Assembly: GCA_946413245.1 (NCBI GenBank)
Contig: CAMKJS010000002.1
Coordinates: forward strand, 22,695 to 86,694
Reading direction: 5' to 3'
Source of the DNA: an uncultured Clostridia bacterium
GTDB lineage: Bacteria; Bacillota; Clostridia; Christensenellales; Aristaeellaceae
Length of the DNA stretch: 64,000 bases
Made by a program: the position numbers and the translations under genes
Notes under the pieces: model-generated
The model's database searches: none
The model's input: the letters and a program-made list of their open reading frames with translations, nothing else
Told to the model about the DNA's origin: nothing
Shown: positions 51,999 to 60,817 of the stretch, in pieces
Position numbering within the stretch: the stretch's first letter is position 1
Layout: the number at the start of each line of letters is the position of its first letter

Positions 51999-52167
51999 CG
52001 CCTCACGCTCTCCGCTCCGTCTTCATTCCGGAGAATGCCCGCTGCGCTGTTTCATCAGCCTGAATCCCCGGATTGTTCATTCGATCATACAACGAAGAAT
52101 TCGGCTGTTTTGTTTCCCGCCACGCGTCGGCGAATCCGCTGCCGTGCCGCCTTCCTTCCGTTTTCTC

Positions 52168-52743
52168 TCAGGAATTCACCTTGGCCATCGGTTCTCCCCA
52201 AGCGCCGAGATCTGCCCCGTTCCAGCTGAAATAGCGGCTGCAGGTAGTCTTCACCGGAGCGATCGCTGTCAGCTTTTCCAGAGAAGTATCCGATCCCTTT
52301 GCAAGCAGATCGTCCTGAAGCAGATTGCGAATTCTGCACAGCATCACTTCTCCGTCTTTCAGCGGAACAAACTGTTTGACTTCCAGCTCGTATGTAACCG
52401 GCGACGCAGTCAGAACCGGCACAGGGAGAACGCGTCCTTCCTCGGTTTCAAGGCTGCGGCTCATTTTTTCCGGGCTGTGACCGTCTGTATTGCCCAGATA
52501 ATCCGCCAGCGGCAGCAGCGGTTCAGTAACGAGATTGGCGGAAAACATCTTCCGCTTATGAATGTTTTCCTTCGTCAGCTTATCGCCGCCGATACAGGCC
52601 ATTACGCCGAGCTCACCGTCCCAGATATAGCTGAACCAGCAGAAAAGGCCGAAATCAGCCTTTCCTTCGTCATCATAAGTACCGTAAAGAAAAAGGGTCT
52701 GCGGACAAAAATCGTTTGTGGGTTTCATGCTTGTCTTACTCAT
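52168..52743 (-). CDS. Flavin-reductase-like domain protein
   Basis: A 191-residue FMN-binding split-barrel protein of the flavin reductase-like family: TLFLYGTYDDEGKADFGLFCWFSYI at the N-terminus, then MACIGGDKLTKENI and MFSANLVTEPLLPLADYLG. Members are NAD(P)H:flavin oxidoreductases or bind FMN as redox partners; anaerobic forms are often labelled flavoredoxin. AAAGGG stands before the ATG at 52743. It lies downstream of an uncharacterised gene on the same strand, 110 bases away. Confidence 0.85.
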   Translation of the reverse strand: MSKTSMKPTNDFCPQTLFLYGTYDDEGKADFGLFCWFSYIWDGELGVMACIGGDKLTKENIHKRKMFSANLVTEPLLPLADYLGNTDGHSPEKMSRSLETEEGRVLPVPVLTASPVTYELEVKQFVPLKDGEVMLCRIRNLLQDDLLAKGSDTSLEKLTAIAPVKTTCSRYFSWNGADLGAWGEPMAKVNS

Positions 52744-52853
52744 CGTTTTTCCCTTTCTGAGGCATTTGTTCTGAGCCGGATTCTTTTCCGGTTCCGGCCG
52801 CCTCCCGGCCATCCGTATGCGATGCTTCCATGTCTTCCGTATATCACCGGGAA

Positions 52854-53492
52854 TCACTCCCGTATGACTTCACCTGTTTCCGGGTCTATCCTTTCTGTCT
52901 GTCCGGAATTTGCGTATGCCTGTTCTTTCTTCGTCATCTGATTGATCGCGGCGATCTGATCCAGATGATCCAGTATGTACCGCTGGGCGTTCTGATTGTA
53001 CAAAACCACTGTATAATCTCCCCGCTGGCTTGTCCTTGTTTCCGTGGTTATTCCCAGTGCCCTGCCCCTGTCTGTAGGTTCCCGCTTTGTCCTTCCCTGC
53101 GTGTCGGTGTACTGAACTAAATAACCTTCTCTTTCCAGAAAAGCCGTAATGCTTCTGTGACTGAGTTTTTTCATGTTTTCAGTTTCCGTAAGGGAATTGA
53201 TCCGTTCAGTGATCGCGCTGACGAAAATCGGCTGCTCAAACAGCTGAAACCTGCCCGCCTGCTCTGCTGTCAGTTCAAACGGTACCAGCGTCGTTTTCGG
53301 TGCCTTTTTCAATCCGCCCTTCTCAATTACCTGCCGCAAAACATCTGAAACAAAGAACAGGCAGCGGGATATGCGGACATTATTGACGATATCTGTTTCC
53401 GGAAGCTGCTCATTCGACAAAGGGTTGATCCCATTGGCCAATTTGTCCAGGTATCCTTTCGCGTGAATCATGATTTCCAGTTCCGTAGCCAT
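52854..53492 (-). CDS. Protein of unknown function, helical with winged-helix-like C-terminal part
   Basis: A soluble 212-residue protein which I do not recognise. The first 100 residues are helix-rich (MATELEIMIHAKGYLDKLANG, IVNNVRISRCLFFVSDVLRQVIEKGG). The section KLSHRSITAFLEREGYLV followed by TKREPTDRGRALGI has the shape of a winged-helix repeat with a wing turn, and the C-terminus is charged. It might bind nucleic acid. The start at 53492 is favoured because a strong promoter with TATAAT at 53526-53531 overlaps the earlier in-frame ATG codons. It is divergent from the MMPL gene. Confidence 0.65.
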   Translation of the reverse strand: MATELEIMIHAKGYLDKLANGINPLSNEQLPETDIVNNVRISRCLFFVSDVLRQVIEKGGLKKAPKTTLVPFELTAEQAGRFQLFEQPIFVSAITERINSLTETENMKKLSHRSITAFLEREGYLVQYTDTQGRTKREPTDRGRALGITTETRTSQRGDYTVVLYNQNAQRYILDHLDQIAAINQMTKKEQAYANSGQTERIDPETGEVIRE

Positions 53493-53525
53493 GGCGTCTG
53501 TTCTCCGTTCTTCTGAGTATGTCAT

Positions 53526-53555
53526 ATTATATTCCATGAACCCGGTTTATTTCAA
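53526..53555 (-). promoter_or_regulatory. Promoter of the unknown helical protein gene
   Basis: TTGAAA (53555-53550), 18-bp spacer, TATAAT (53531-53526) on the minus strand. The position rules out the two earliest start codons in the ORF track. Confidence 0.68.
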
Positions 53556-53599
53556 GAAACAAGAACGGCCCTGCAGGCACTTCATGGAAATTGCGCTTA

Positions 53600-53628
53600 T
53601 GGACATTGAAAGACATGTATGGTAGGAT
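53600..53628 (+). promoter_or_regulatory. Candidate promoter of the MMPL gene
   Basis: TGGACA (53600-53605), 17-bp spacer ending TGG, TAGGAT (53623-53628): moderate -35 with an extended -10, some 34 bases before the MMPL ATG. Confidence 0.5.
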
Positions 53629-53661
53629 ACTCTGCATCATAATTCGGAAGGAGTATGCGGG

Positions 53662-55845
53662 ATGAAGAAAATGATTGCGGGAAGCATCGTCAGATACCGC
53701 GGCTGGATCCTGCTTTTCCTTTCGCTGATTACGGTCTGGAGTGTTCCCCAGATATCCCGGACCCGGATCAATTACGATCTGACCCGGTATCTTTCTGACA
53801 GCACCATGACTAAGCGGGCGCTGAAGGTTATGGACAGCGAGTTTGGTTCCACCGAGCAGCTTCAGGTCATGTTCGCGGATCTGGACGCGGACGCGCTGGC
53901 CGGTTTCATCGACAGGCTGAAGACCGTGGAAGAGATCCGTTTCGTTCAGTATGATCCGGCCGCGAATACCGTAATCAGAGGCGGAAAGACCTACCGGTGC
54001 GTAACGCTGACCCTCCGCGACTGCGATACGCCGGCGCTTGTTTCCGTTCTCCGAACCATGTTCCCGGAAGCAGGAAAGTACTGGGTCGGAGGCTCTGCCG
54101 CCCAGCAGCTGGACGTACAGCGCAGCGTGGCTGCGGAAATTCCCGGTGTGATGGCGATTGCCGTAGCAATCGTGATGTTGGTTCTGCTGCTTACCAGTCA
54201 CGCATGGCTTGAGCCGTTCCTGCTCCTGATCGTGTTTACGGTGTCCATCCTGATCAATATGGGAACCAACTTTCTCTTCCCGGACGTATCCTTCATCACC
54301 TTTGCAGTCTGCGCGATCCTGCAGCTCGCCCTGTCCATCGACTACGCAATCATGCTGCTGCATACCTGGAACAGCTTCTGCGATGACGGCTTAAATCCTG
54401 AAGATGCCATGGCCGAGGCGCTTTCCCAGTGCTTCATGCGGATTGCCTCCAGCGCCCTGACCACAGTGGCCGGGCTTCTTTCTCTCCTGTTTATGAGCTT
54501 CACCATCGGGTTCGATATCGGCCTGGTGCTCAGCAAAGGGATCCTGATCAGCATGCTGGGCGTTTTTCTGCTGATGCCTGCCCTGACACTGCTTCTGAAA
54601 AAGCCCCTGCTCCGGACGCGGCATAAGCCTGTACGGCTGAACGGGGCCCGGCTGGGCGGATGGATCTGGAAGCATAAAAAGCCGCTCGCCGCGTTCCTGA
54701 TCCTCGCGGTTCTCGGCGGAGCGTATCTGACCGCGAACAACACCTACAGTTTTATGGTTCCCAATACCCTCACCGGCGACGACACCAGTGAAATTTCCGA
54801 TCTCTTCGGGGTTTCCCGCCCGCTGGTTCTGCTGGTTCCCGGCGGTGAAGAGGACGCGGATTACGACAGGCAGCGGGAGCTGGTACGGCTTCTGGAAGGA
54901 ATCCGGCGTCCCGATGGTTCTCCCGCTCTGCAGGAAATCACCGCCATGGTCACCACAGGCGAGGCCGCCCTGCGATACTATTCCCCTGCGGAGGTCGCGG
55001 AGATGACCGGCGCGGACCCGAGCCTGGTTTCCATGTTCTTTCTCCTGAACGGCTTCGGCAGTTCCGTCCGCGCGGACGTGCTGCTGAACGCTGCCGGATC
55101 CTTTGCGGAAAGCAGCGAAGTCGTTGCAGGCCTGAAGCAGCAGCTTGACTCCGCCCGGGAAGTATTCATCGGGGAGCATTACCAGCGGATCATCCTCAGT
55201 CCCTCCTTTTCTGTAACCGATGCGGATTTCAACCCCTGCATGGAAGCGATCCTGGCTGCCGCGGAAACTGTATACGGAAATCAGTATTTCGTCACCGGCA
55301 GCCCAATGTCCACCTATGATATCGGAAACGCTTTCCACAGCGATCTGCTGAAAGTGAACCTCATTACCCTGCTGGCTATTCTGCTGATCGTGATCCTCAG
55401 TTTCCGCTCGTTCTCGCTTCCTCTGCTTCTGGTCTTTGTCATTGAAGGCGCTATCTGGATCTCCATGGGGCTGAGCAGGGTATTCGGCCAGTCCGTTTTC
55501 TTTATTTCCTATCTGATCTGTCTCTCCATTCAGATGGGTGCCACGATTGACTACGGTATTCTGCTCAGTGACCAGTACCGCATCGCGCGCCGCGGCGGCA
55601 TAGCCCCGAAAGAGGCCCTGCAGGCAGCGCTTGAAAAAGCGCTGCCCACTGTCCTGACCTCCGATATCATTCTGATTACCGCGGGGTTCATCATCGGAAT
55701 TCAGTGTAGTATCTACTATATTTCCAGCATCGGCCTGCTGATCTCCAGAGGCGCGCTGATGTCCGTGCTGCTGGTGCTGTTTCTGCTCCCTGCGCTGCTG
55801 ACGCTGCTCGACCGCCGGATTATCCGGGAAAGAAATCGGTCATGA
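53662..55845 (+). CDS. MMPL/RND-family transporter
   Basis: A 727-residue membrane protein with the two-fold layout of RND exporters: helix 1 (GWILLFLSLITVWSV), a large outer loop starting RTRINYDLTRYLSDSTMT, then a bundle of helices with ALSIDYAIMLLHTWN (GxxxDY-like motif), a second outer loop and a second bundle with IQMGATIDYGILLSDQYR. The two [ST/GAT]-I-D-Y motifs carry the proton-relay aspartates. Hence it is probably a proton-driven exporter of a lipid or hydrophobic compound. AAGGAG precedes the ATG. It is divergent from the unknown helical gene and has no clear terminator before the next promoter. Confidence 0.9.
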   Translation: MKKMIAGSIVRYRGWILLFLSLITVWSVPQISRTRINYDLTRYLSDSTMTKRALKVMDSEFGSTEQLQVMFADLDADALAGFIDRLKTVEEIRFVQYDPAANTVIRGGKTYRCVTLTLRDCDTPALVSVLRTMFPEAGKYWVGGSAAQQLDVQRSVAAEIPGVMAIAVAIVMLVLLLTSHAWLEPFLLLIVFTVSILINMGTNFLFPDVSFITFAVCAILQLALSIDYAIMLLHTWNSFCDDGLNPEDAMAEALSQCFMRIASSALTTVAGLLSLLFMSFTIGFDIGLVLSKGILISMLGVFLLMPALTLLLKKPLLRTRHKPVRLNGARLGGWIWKHKKPLAAFLILAVLGGAYLTANNTYSFMVPNTLTGDDTSEISDLFGVSRPLVLLVPGGEEDADYDRQRELVRLLEGIRRPDGSPALQEITAMVTTGEAALRYYSPAEVAEMTGADPSLVSMFFLLNGFGSSVRADVLLNAAGSFAESSEVVAGLKQQLDSAREVFIGEHYQRIILSPSFSVTDADFNPCMEAILAAAETVYGNQYFVTGSPMSTYDIGNAFHSDLLKVNLITLLAILLIVILSFRSFSLPLLLVFVIEGAIWISMGLSRVFGQSVFFISYLICLSIQMGATIDYGILLSDQYRIARRGGIAPKEALQAALEKALPTVLTSDIILITAGFIIGIQCSIYYISSIGLLISRGALMSVLLVLFLLPALLTLLDRRIIRERNRS

Positions 55846-55870
55846 AAACAATCCCATTTTCCCTCAGCTG

Positions 55871-55879
55871 TGTTATAAT
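55871..55879 (+). promoter_or_regulatory. Extended -10 promoter ahead of the MFS/phosphodiesterase pair
   Basis: TGT-TATAAT about 130 bases before the MFS start; no strong -35. The leader contains a small stem CCCTG-N9-CAGGG (55917-55935). Confidence 0.45.
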
Positions 55880-56008
55880 GGTTTCAGGTAACTGTTCAGC
55901 CATGTTCTTTTCAGGTCCCTGTCCTGTTGTCAGGGTTCTTCATTTGCTGATATCACAGCGTGACTGACACGTTACATTTTCAGAATGATCCGGAAAGGAT
56001 GGAACAGT

Positions 56009-57424
56009 ATGAAACTGAACATGAAGCGGACCTGTCAGATCGGATTTGCGTTTTTCGGTATTCTTCTGCTTTGGCAGGTGTACGATTCCTGGTGCCCGAC
56101 ATTTCTGACAGACCTGTTCGCTCACCGGATGTACGGAATGACATCAGCCGAGCTGAAAGCCAGCGCGCCGGAAAACATTCTGAACGTGCAGTGGCTGGTC
56201 GGCATCATCATGGCCTGCGACAACCTGGCGGCCCTGATCCTGCTTCCGATATTCGGCAGACTTTCTGACAAAACCAGCACGCCGATCGGAAAACGGATGC
56301 CCTACATCCTCGTCGGCACGGTCGTATCCGCTGTTGCGTTTCCCTTCATCCCGCTGTTCTTCCATCAGAACAACATGGCCGGAATGATCATCATGATGGG
56401 CGTCGTTCTGATCTTCATGATGATGTACAGGAATCCCGCCGTCTCCCTCATGCCCGATATCACCCCCAAGCCTCTGCGCGCCAGGGCCAACGGGATCATC
56501 AACATCATGGGCTACCTGGGCGGTGGGTTCGCGACCATTCTCGGGGTTTTCCTCAAGCTCAGCGATTATATCAATGTTACGGACCGCAGCACAAAAATGT
56601 GGATTATTGAGATCCCGTTCATTGTCGCGTCCCTGCTGATGGTTCTCTCCGCGCTGGTGCTGTTCTTCACCATTAAGGAAAACAAAATCGCGGAGGAAAT
56701 CCGGGACGAAATGGCGGAGGGGGAACGCCTTGCCGCCGTTGAAAACCCTGTGACCGATGAAGGCCCCATGTCTCCCGCGAACCGGCGCATGCTCCTGGCA
56801 ATTCTTCTGGCGGAGTTCCTCTGGTTCATGTCGGACAACGCGATCGGAACCTATATCGGCAATTATGTCATCTACTATCTGAACGCTTCGTCAGGTGCCA
56901 CCATGATTCTGACCCTCGGCGGCGGCCTGGCCTCAGCGGTCGGCTTTATGATCGCCGGCGGCATCGCTGAAAAAATCGGCCGGAAATGGACTGTTTCCTG
57001 CGGCCTGCTGATCAGCTTCGCCGCGCTGCTGATTATGATTCTTGTCCATCCCACAGGCAAGGCAGTCGGTGAGCACGGCGAGTTCTCCTTCCCCTCCATC
57101 CTGTACGTGGTCTGGGCGCTGAAGGGATTCGGCATGGCACTGGTTCACAACTGCTCCTTCCCCATGGTGGTCGAACTGTGCACCTCCAAGAACATCGGCA
57201 AATTCACCGGCTATTACTACGCGGCCAGCATGTCCGCCCAGACCGTTACGCCGGTACTGCTGGGCCTGATCTTCATGAAAACCGGCGCCTGGGGCGCGCT
57301 GCCTGTATATTCCTCCATTCTGATTTTCCTGAGCGCTCTGGTCTTCATCCTCCTGGTCCGGAATATCGTCGCACGCAAAGCCGCTAACGTCACCGGTCTG
57401 GAAGCGCTGGGCGAGGACAACTGA
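56009..57424 (+). CDS. MFS transporter, GPH/SLC45-like
   Basis: A 471-residue permease with 12 helices. Between helices 2 and 3 is FGRLSDKTSTPIGKRMPYI, the pattern of glycoside-pentoside-hexuronide symporters, and a second-half counterpart GIAEKIGRKWTVSCG. A long acidic loop lies between the halves (AEEIRDEMAEGERLAAVEN). ATG 56009 is preferred because AAAGGA precedes it. The next gene begins one base after its stop and encodes a glycerophosphodiester phosphodiesterase, so the transported solute may be a glycerophosphodiester or a sugar linked to one. This is inferred from pairing only. Confidence 0.82.
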   Translation: MKLNMKRTCQIGFAFFGILLLWQVYDSWCPTFLTDLFAHRMYGMTSAELKASAPENILNVQWLVGIIMACDNLAALILLPIFGRLSDKTSTPIGKRMPYILVGTVVSAVAFPFIPLFFHQNNMAGMIIMMGVVLIFMMMYRNPAVSLMPDITPKPLRARANGIINIMGYLGGGFATILGVFLKLSDYINVTDRSTKMWIIEIPFIVASLLMVLSALVLFFTIKENKIAEEIRDEMAEGERLAAVENPVTDEGPMSPANRRMLLAILLAEFLWFMSDNAIGTYIGNYVIYYLNASSGATMILTLGGGLASAVGFMIAGGIAEKIGRKWTVSCGLLISFAALLIMILVHPTGKAVGEHGEFSFPSILYVVWALKGFGMALVHNCSFPMVVELCTSKNIGKFTGYYYAASMSAQTVTPVLLGLIFMKTGAWGALPVYSSILIFLSALVFILLVRNIVARKAANVTGLEALGEDN

Positions 57425-57425
57425 G

Positions 57426-58208
57426 ATGAGAAAATTTTCCCCTTCGGACTTCCGCGGCTGGTATTATGCGCACAGAGGCCTGTACGACAATCACCGCGGT
57501 ATTCCGGAGAACTCGCTTCCCGCATTTCGCGCGGCAGCGGAAAAAGGATACGGAGCCGAGCTGGATGTTCAGCTTTCCGCCGACGGCCATGTCGTGGTGT
57601 TTCATGACGATACCCTGGACCGGATCTGCGGCGTCTCCGGCTGCGTCTCAGACTTTCATCTGGCGGATCTGCGGAAAATGCGGCTGCTTGGCACGAACGA
57701 AACCATTCCTCTGTTTACAGATGCGCTGAAAGTGCTGCAGCAGGGCTCCGGCCCGCTCATTGTGGAGCTGAAAAGCGGCAGACGAAATAAAGAGCTGTGC
57801 GAAAAAACCCGGGATATTCTGCTGGAATATCCCGGGGTCTTCTGCATTGAGTCCTTTGATCCGAGAATCGTCCGCTGGTTCCGGAAAGCTGCCCCCGATT
57901 TCTTCCGCGGCCAGCTTTCCCAGCCCGCGGCGGATTACGGCGGTCTGGTTACCGCGCCGGTTGCCTGCCTGATGGCCGGCTGCCGGTTTTCCTTCCTGAA
58001 CAAGCCGGACTTTATCGCTTACAAGATCGGTCCCCGGCCCGAAAGGGTTCTGCGCATGCGCCGAAAAGGAGTTCTGCTGATTGCCTGGACGTCGCGTACC
58101 CCTGAACAGGATGCCGGAGAAAACGACGCCGTAATCTTTGAATATGCCGCACCGCCTCCAACCTATGCAAAAAACGAATTTGCTTCGTCAGCTTTTGATC
58201 CGGCATAG
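57426..58208 (+). CDS. Glycerophosphodiester phosphodiesterase
   Basis: Cytoplasmic GDPD of 260 residues splitting glycerophosphodiesters into an alcohol and glycerol-3-phosphate. The active-site set is complete: YAHRGLYDN (first histidine, arginine), IPENSLPAF (glutamate), GAELDVQLSADGHVVVFHDDTLDR (metal ligands and second histidine) and LIVELKSG. No signal peptide is present. The start codon follows the MFS stop by one base, which implies coupled translation. The C-terminal part after residue 180 is less conserved in outline. It could recycle lipid or teichoic acid headgroups. Confidence 0.92.
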   Translation: MRKFSPSDFRGWYYAHRGLYDNHRGIPENSLPAFRAAAEKGYGAELDVQLSADGHVVVFHDDTLDRICGVSGCVSDFHLADLRKMRLLGTNETIPLFTDALKVLQQGSGPLIVELKSGRRNKELCEKTRDILLEYPGVFCIESFDPRIVRWFRKAAPDFFRGQLSQPAADYGGLVTAPVACLMAGCRFSFLNKPDFIAYKIGPRPERVLRMRRKGVLLIAWTSRTPEQDAGENDAVIFEYAAPPPTYAKNEFASSAFDPA

Positions 58209-58298
58209 TACTCAGTCAGGCCGGTCAGCAACAGTCAATTTGGGAACACGGCTGAACTCCCACGGTATTATAGGTGACCGCTGTTCATCTGTCTTCGC

Positions 58299-59168
58299 TC
58301 ATTGTGCCATACAGGCATAAAGCGTTACCCACTTATTCTCTTCACCGACCTGGCCTGCCTTGAATGCCGGCACACTTTTGGAAGCTGTCAGAATATATCT
58401 TCCGTTTTCCTTTCGGTATTGATTCAGTACTTTATATCCGGCCTGCATCGCTTCAGAATCCGGCTGACACCCCAAAACTCTCAGCGCGTAAACGATGTTC
58501 TGTGCCCCAACCTTGATCGGATCAGAAGGATAGAATGTGCCCAGCATAACGTCAACCATGGGTGTCTTCATATCGTCCGTCCTGTAGAAGATGTTTCTTT
58601 TCGTAAAATACTGAACGAGTTTGCTCTCGCAGTCCATCCTGTATCCCAGCAGATGCAGTTCAGCAACAAGCAGGAGATATTCCACCGTCAGCCTTGCGCA
58701 GCTCTTGTGCGGTTTCCTCGGATCGTTGATCTTTTTGTTTGTGCTGATGCATCCAAAGCCTCCGTCTTCCTTGATTCCGCTTAAGGCACAGGCGATTTCG
58801 TTCTTTACGATATCCTCCTGATCATATCCCAGTTTTACGAGATTCCTGAGCAGGTATGGTTCTCCGCACAGCATCTTAAACCCGGTGCTCTCTATCAGAG
58901 CAAATACCTCGTCGTCTATATCTTTTCCGATATCTTTACGGGTCAGCCCCCATTCGGCCAATGCCATGATGGCGTCAAATTTAGCCCATGGTTTATCGGT
59001 CCTGAGTTTTTTCAGCGCCCGTTCGTATATTTTGCTCTGCAGCAGCAGTCTTTTGCAGTCGACGACTTTTTCATCGTCGTCCGGCAGTTTCATATATTCC
59101 TTCAGCGTTCTGAGCCGCACTTCCGGCGTCTCATCCTCCAGCAGCCACTCCAAAGTCGATTGATCCAT
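58299..59168 (-). CDS. Uncharacterised alpha/alpha-toroid-like protein
   Basis: A soluble 289-residue protein I cannot assign to a named family. It is built of helical repeats with the glycine/tryptophan-rich turns of prenyltransferase/squalene-cyclase toroids (IKEDGGFGCISTNKKIND, KENGRYILTASKSVPAF, GEENKWVTLYACMAQ) and begins like a HEAT-type segment (MDQSTLEWLLEDETPEVRLRTL). Such proteins without catalytic DxDD motifs occur next to regulators in Clostridia. GGAGGAG precedes the ATG at 59168, 16 bases after the AraC gene, so both are co-transcribed. No catalytic acid cluster is visible. Confidence 0.65.
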   Translation of the reverse strand: MDQSTLEWLLEDETPEVRLRTLKEYMKLPDDDEKVVDCKRLLLQSKIYERALKKLRTDKPWAKFDAIMALAEWGLTRKDIGKDIDDEVFALIESTGFKMLCGEPYLLRNLVKLGYDQEDIVKNEIACALSGIKEDGGFGCISTNKKINDPRKPHKSCARLTVEYLLLVAELHLLGYRMDCESKLVQYFTKRNIFYRTDDMKTPMVDVMLGTFYPSDPIKVGAQNIVYALRVLGCQPDSEAMQAGYKVLNQYRKENGRYILTASKSVPAFKAGQVGEENKWVTLYACMAQ

Positions 59169-59184
59169 CGTTTTCTCCTCCGTA

Positions 59185-60024
59185 TCACTTGCTTTTTCTG
59201 ACAGGAATACAGATCTCGCTGACGTAATCCCGTGAAGACGGATCTCCGGGCAGGTAGTTTTCAATATCATAATCAGGGATCAGCTCATATTCGGAAACCG
59301 GCAGCCACTCCTTGTAAATGCGTTCCCACATGGCCTGGATTGCCTTGGGCGTCGGTCCGACACATTTGAAAACTGCCCAGGTATATTCCGGAATATGGAT
59401 GATCTCAAACCCGTCCGGAATGCCTTCCGCATCGGAAGCTTTGCAGCCGATGCCGTACCGGAACGCATCGCCGTCGGTTTTCTGCTGGGCGCAGAGTCCG
59501 AGATATCCCGGAATCCTGCGGTACTCCTCATTCGCGTAATATTCGTCCCAGAATTTCGGAATCTCCGTTTCGCTTGTTTCCGCGTGAAAATCCTTCGCGT
59601 GCATGAGAAGATCCATCGCTTCCCATTTTTCAATCGTGTACTCCATGATACTGCCTCCTTCAATTGTCATCCGGACGGTAAACCGGTTCATGAACTGAAT
59701 GGGGCTTCCCTTTTTCACCTGCATCGGTGAAAACCCGTGGAACCGTGTAAACGCTTTGGTAAAGCTTTCCGGCGAATCATAGCAGTACTTCAAAGCCACG
59801 TCGATGACCTTTTCATCTCCGCTGATCAGATCCGCCCCGGCCTGCGAAAGGCGCCTTTTCCGCAGGTATTCCGCCGGGGACATTTCCGTCAGCAGGGAAA
59901 AAGCTCTCTGGAAATGAAAGGCGGAAAGGTATACATGCTTCGCGATATCCGCCAGCGTGATCTCGTCCGTCAGATGGTTCTCCATGTACTCAATGGCGTC
60001 GTTGATTGTTTTGATCCAGTTCAT
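59185..60024 (-). CDS. AraC-family regulator with GyrI-like effector domain
   Basis: A 279-residue regulator with the DNA-binding domain at the N-terminus (two helix-turn-helices: ITLADIAKHVYLSAFHFQRAF and KVIDVALKYCYDSPESFTKAF followed by FHGFSPMQVKKG) and a C-terminal SOUL/GyrI-like small-molecule-binding domain of about 160 residues (GFEIIHIPEYTWAVFKCVGP). This Rob/TipA-like layout is typical of multidrug-sensing activators. GGAGGGAG stands ahead of the ATG. It is likely to control its own operon with the toroid-like gene. Confidence 0.9.
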   Translation of the reverse strand: MNWIKTINDAIEYMENHLTDEITLADIAKHVYLSAFHFQRAFSLLTEMSPAEYLRKRRLSQAGADLISGDEKVIDVALKYCYDSPESFTKAFTRFHGFSPMQVKKGSPIQFMNRFTVRMTIEGGSIMEYTIEKWEAMDLLMHAKDFHAETSETEIPKFWDEYYANEEYRRIPGYLGLCAQQKTDGDAFRYGIGCKASDAEGIPDGFEIIHIPEYTWAVFKCVGPTPKAIQAMWERIYKEWLPVSEYELIPDYDIENYLPGDPSSRDYVSEICIPVRKSK

Positions 60025-60064
60025 CCGGTCTCCCTCCTTTCACAATGAATCATAAGGCTGTTCA

Positions 60065-60769
60065 TCAGGATAATCCTGTCTTTGATTGCGTGATTTTGTC
60101 CGGATAGGATGAGGGTAGCCAGTATACCGAATACTCCGTTTCGATCTCAAAGCCGAATTTTTCTGCCAGATGCCGGGAAACGTCGTTTTGCGCGTCCCAA
60201 TGGACCGTGATGCTGCGCTCCATACAGTCCCGCAGCATCCAGGCGGCGCAGGCTATGGCCAGTTTTTTTCCTCGATGTGCTTCTTTTGTGGAAATGTCCA
60301 TTTCAGCTTCACCGTTCAGGCTCAGGAAAGAAGAAGCCGCTGCCACAATCTCTCCGTCGTGATAGATTACAGCGCCGGAACCTTCAGTCCGAAACACCGC
60401 AAAGCAGGAATAATTCTCCCCATGAGAGAACGGATGCCTTTCAAACGCGGCCTCATCCATACCGGTCAGCCGGTAACCTTCCGGGATCACAATGTTTTCC
60501 GGTATGATAAATCGGCATGCCGGTTTCATCATCGTTCGACGGTATATTGCCGCATCGGGATACTGTGCCCTGATCTGCTCTTCCCAGGCATTTGTCAGAC
60601 ACACCAGCGGCCTGTCCCTGAAACAGGAGTCCACCCGTGCAATGGATTCCGCTTCCGGTTCCCCGTCCAGATAAACAAACAGCGCGTCTGTGATACTGCT
60701 CCGGCTGTACTCTTTCCGTTCGCCGAAAACGCGCTGCAGCGCTGCCCGGTATAAAAGAGGCATGTTCAT
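60065..60769 (-). CDS. GNAT-family N-acetyltransferase
   Basis: A 234-residue protein whose last third is a GNAT core: GAVIYHDGEIVAAASSFLSL, MDISTKEAHRGKKLAIACAAWML (motif A with the R-G-K-x-L loop) and VHWDAQNDVSRHLAEKFGFE (motif B). The first 110 residues are a family-specific extension. An in-frame stop lies just upstream, and the ATG has only a poor ribosome site. In the next frame upstream sequence reads DLVKKYEH, which would join well to MPLLYRAAL, so a start-proximal frameshift cannot be excluded. Acceptor unknown. Confidence 0.78.
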   Translation of the reverse strand: MNMPLLYRAALQRVFGERKEYSRSSITDALFVYLDGEPEAESIARVDSCFRDRPLVCLTNAWEEQIRAQYPDAAIYRRTMMKPACRFIIPENIVIPEGYRLTGMDEAAFERHPFSHGENYSCFAVFRTEGSGAVIYHDGEIVAAASSFLSLNGEAEMDISTKEAHRGKKLAIACAAWMLRDCMERSITVHWDAQNDVSRHLAEKFGFEIETEYSVYWLPSSYPDKITQSKTGLS

Positions 60770-60817
60770 ACTTTTTCACCAAATCCTGAACCGTCTTCTG
60801 ACAGAGTTCGTCCGGTC

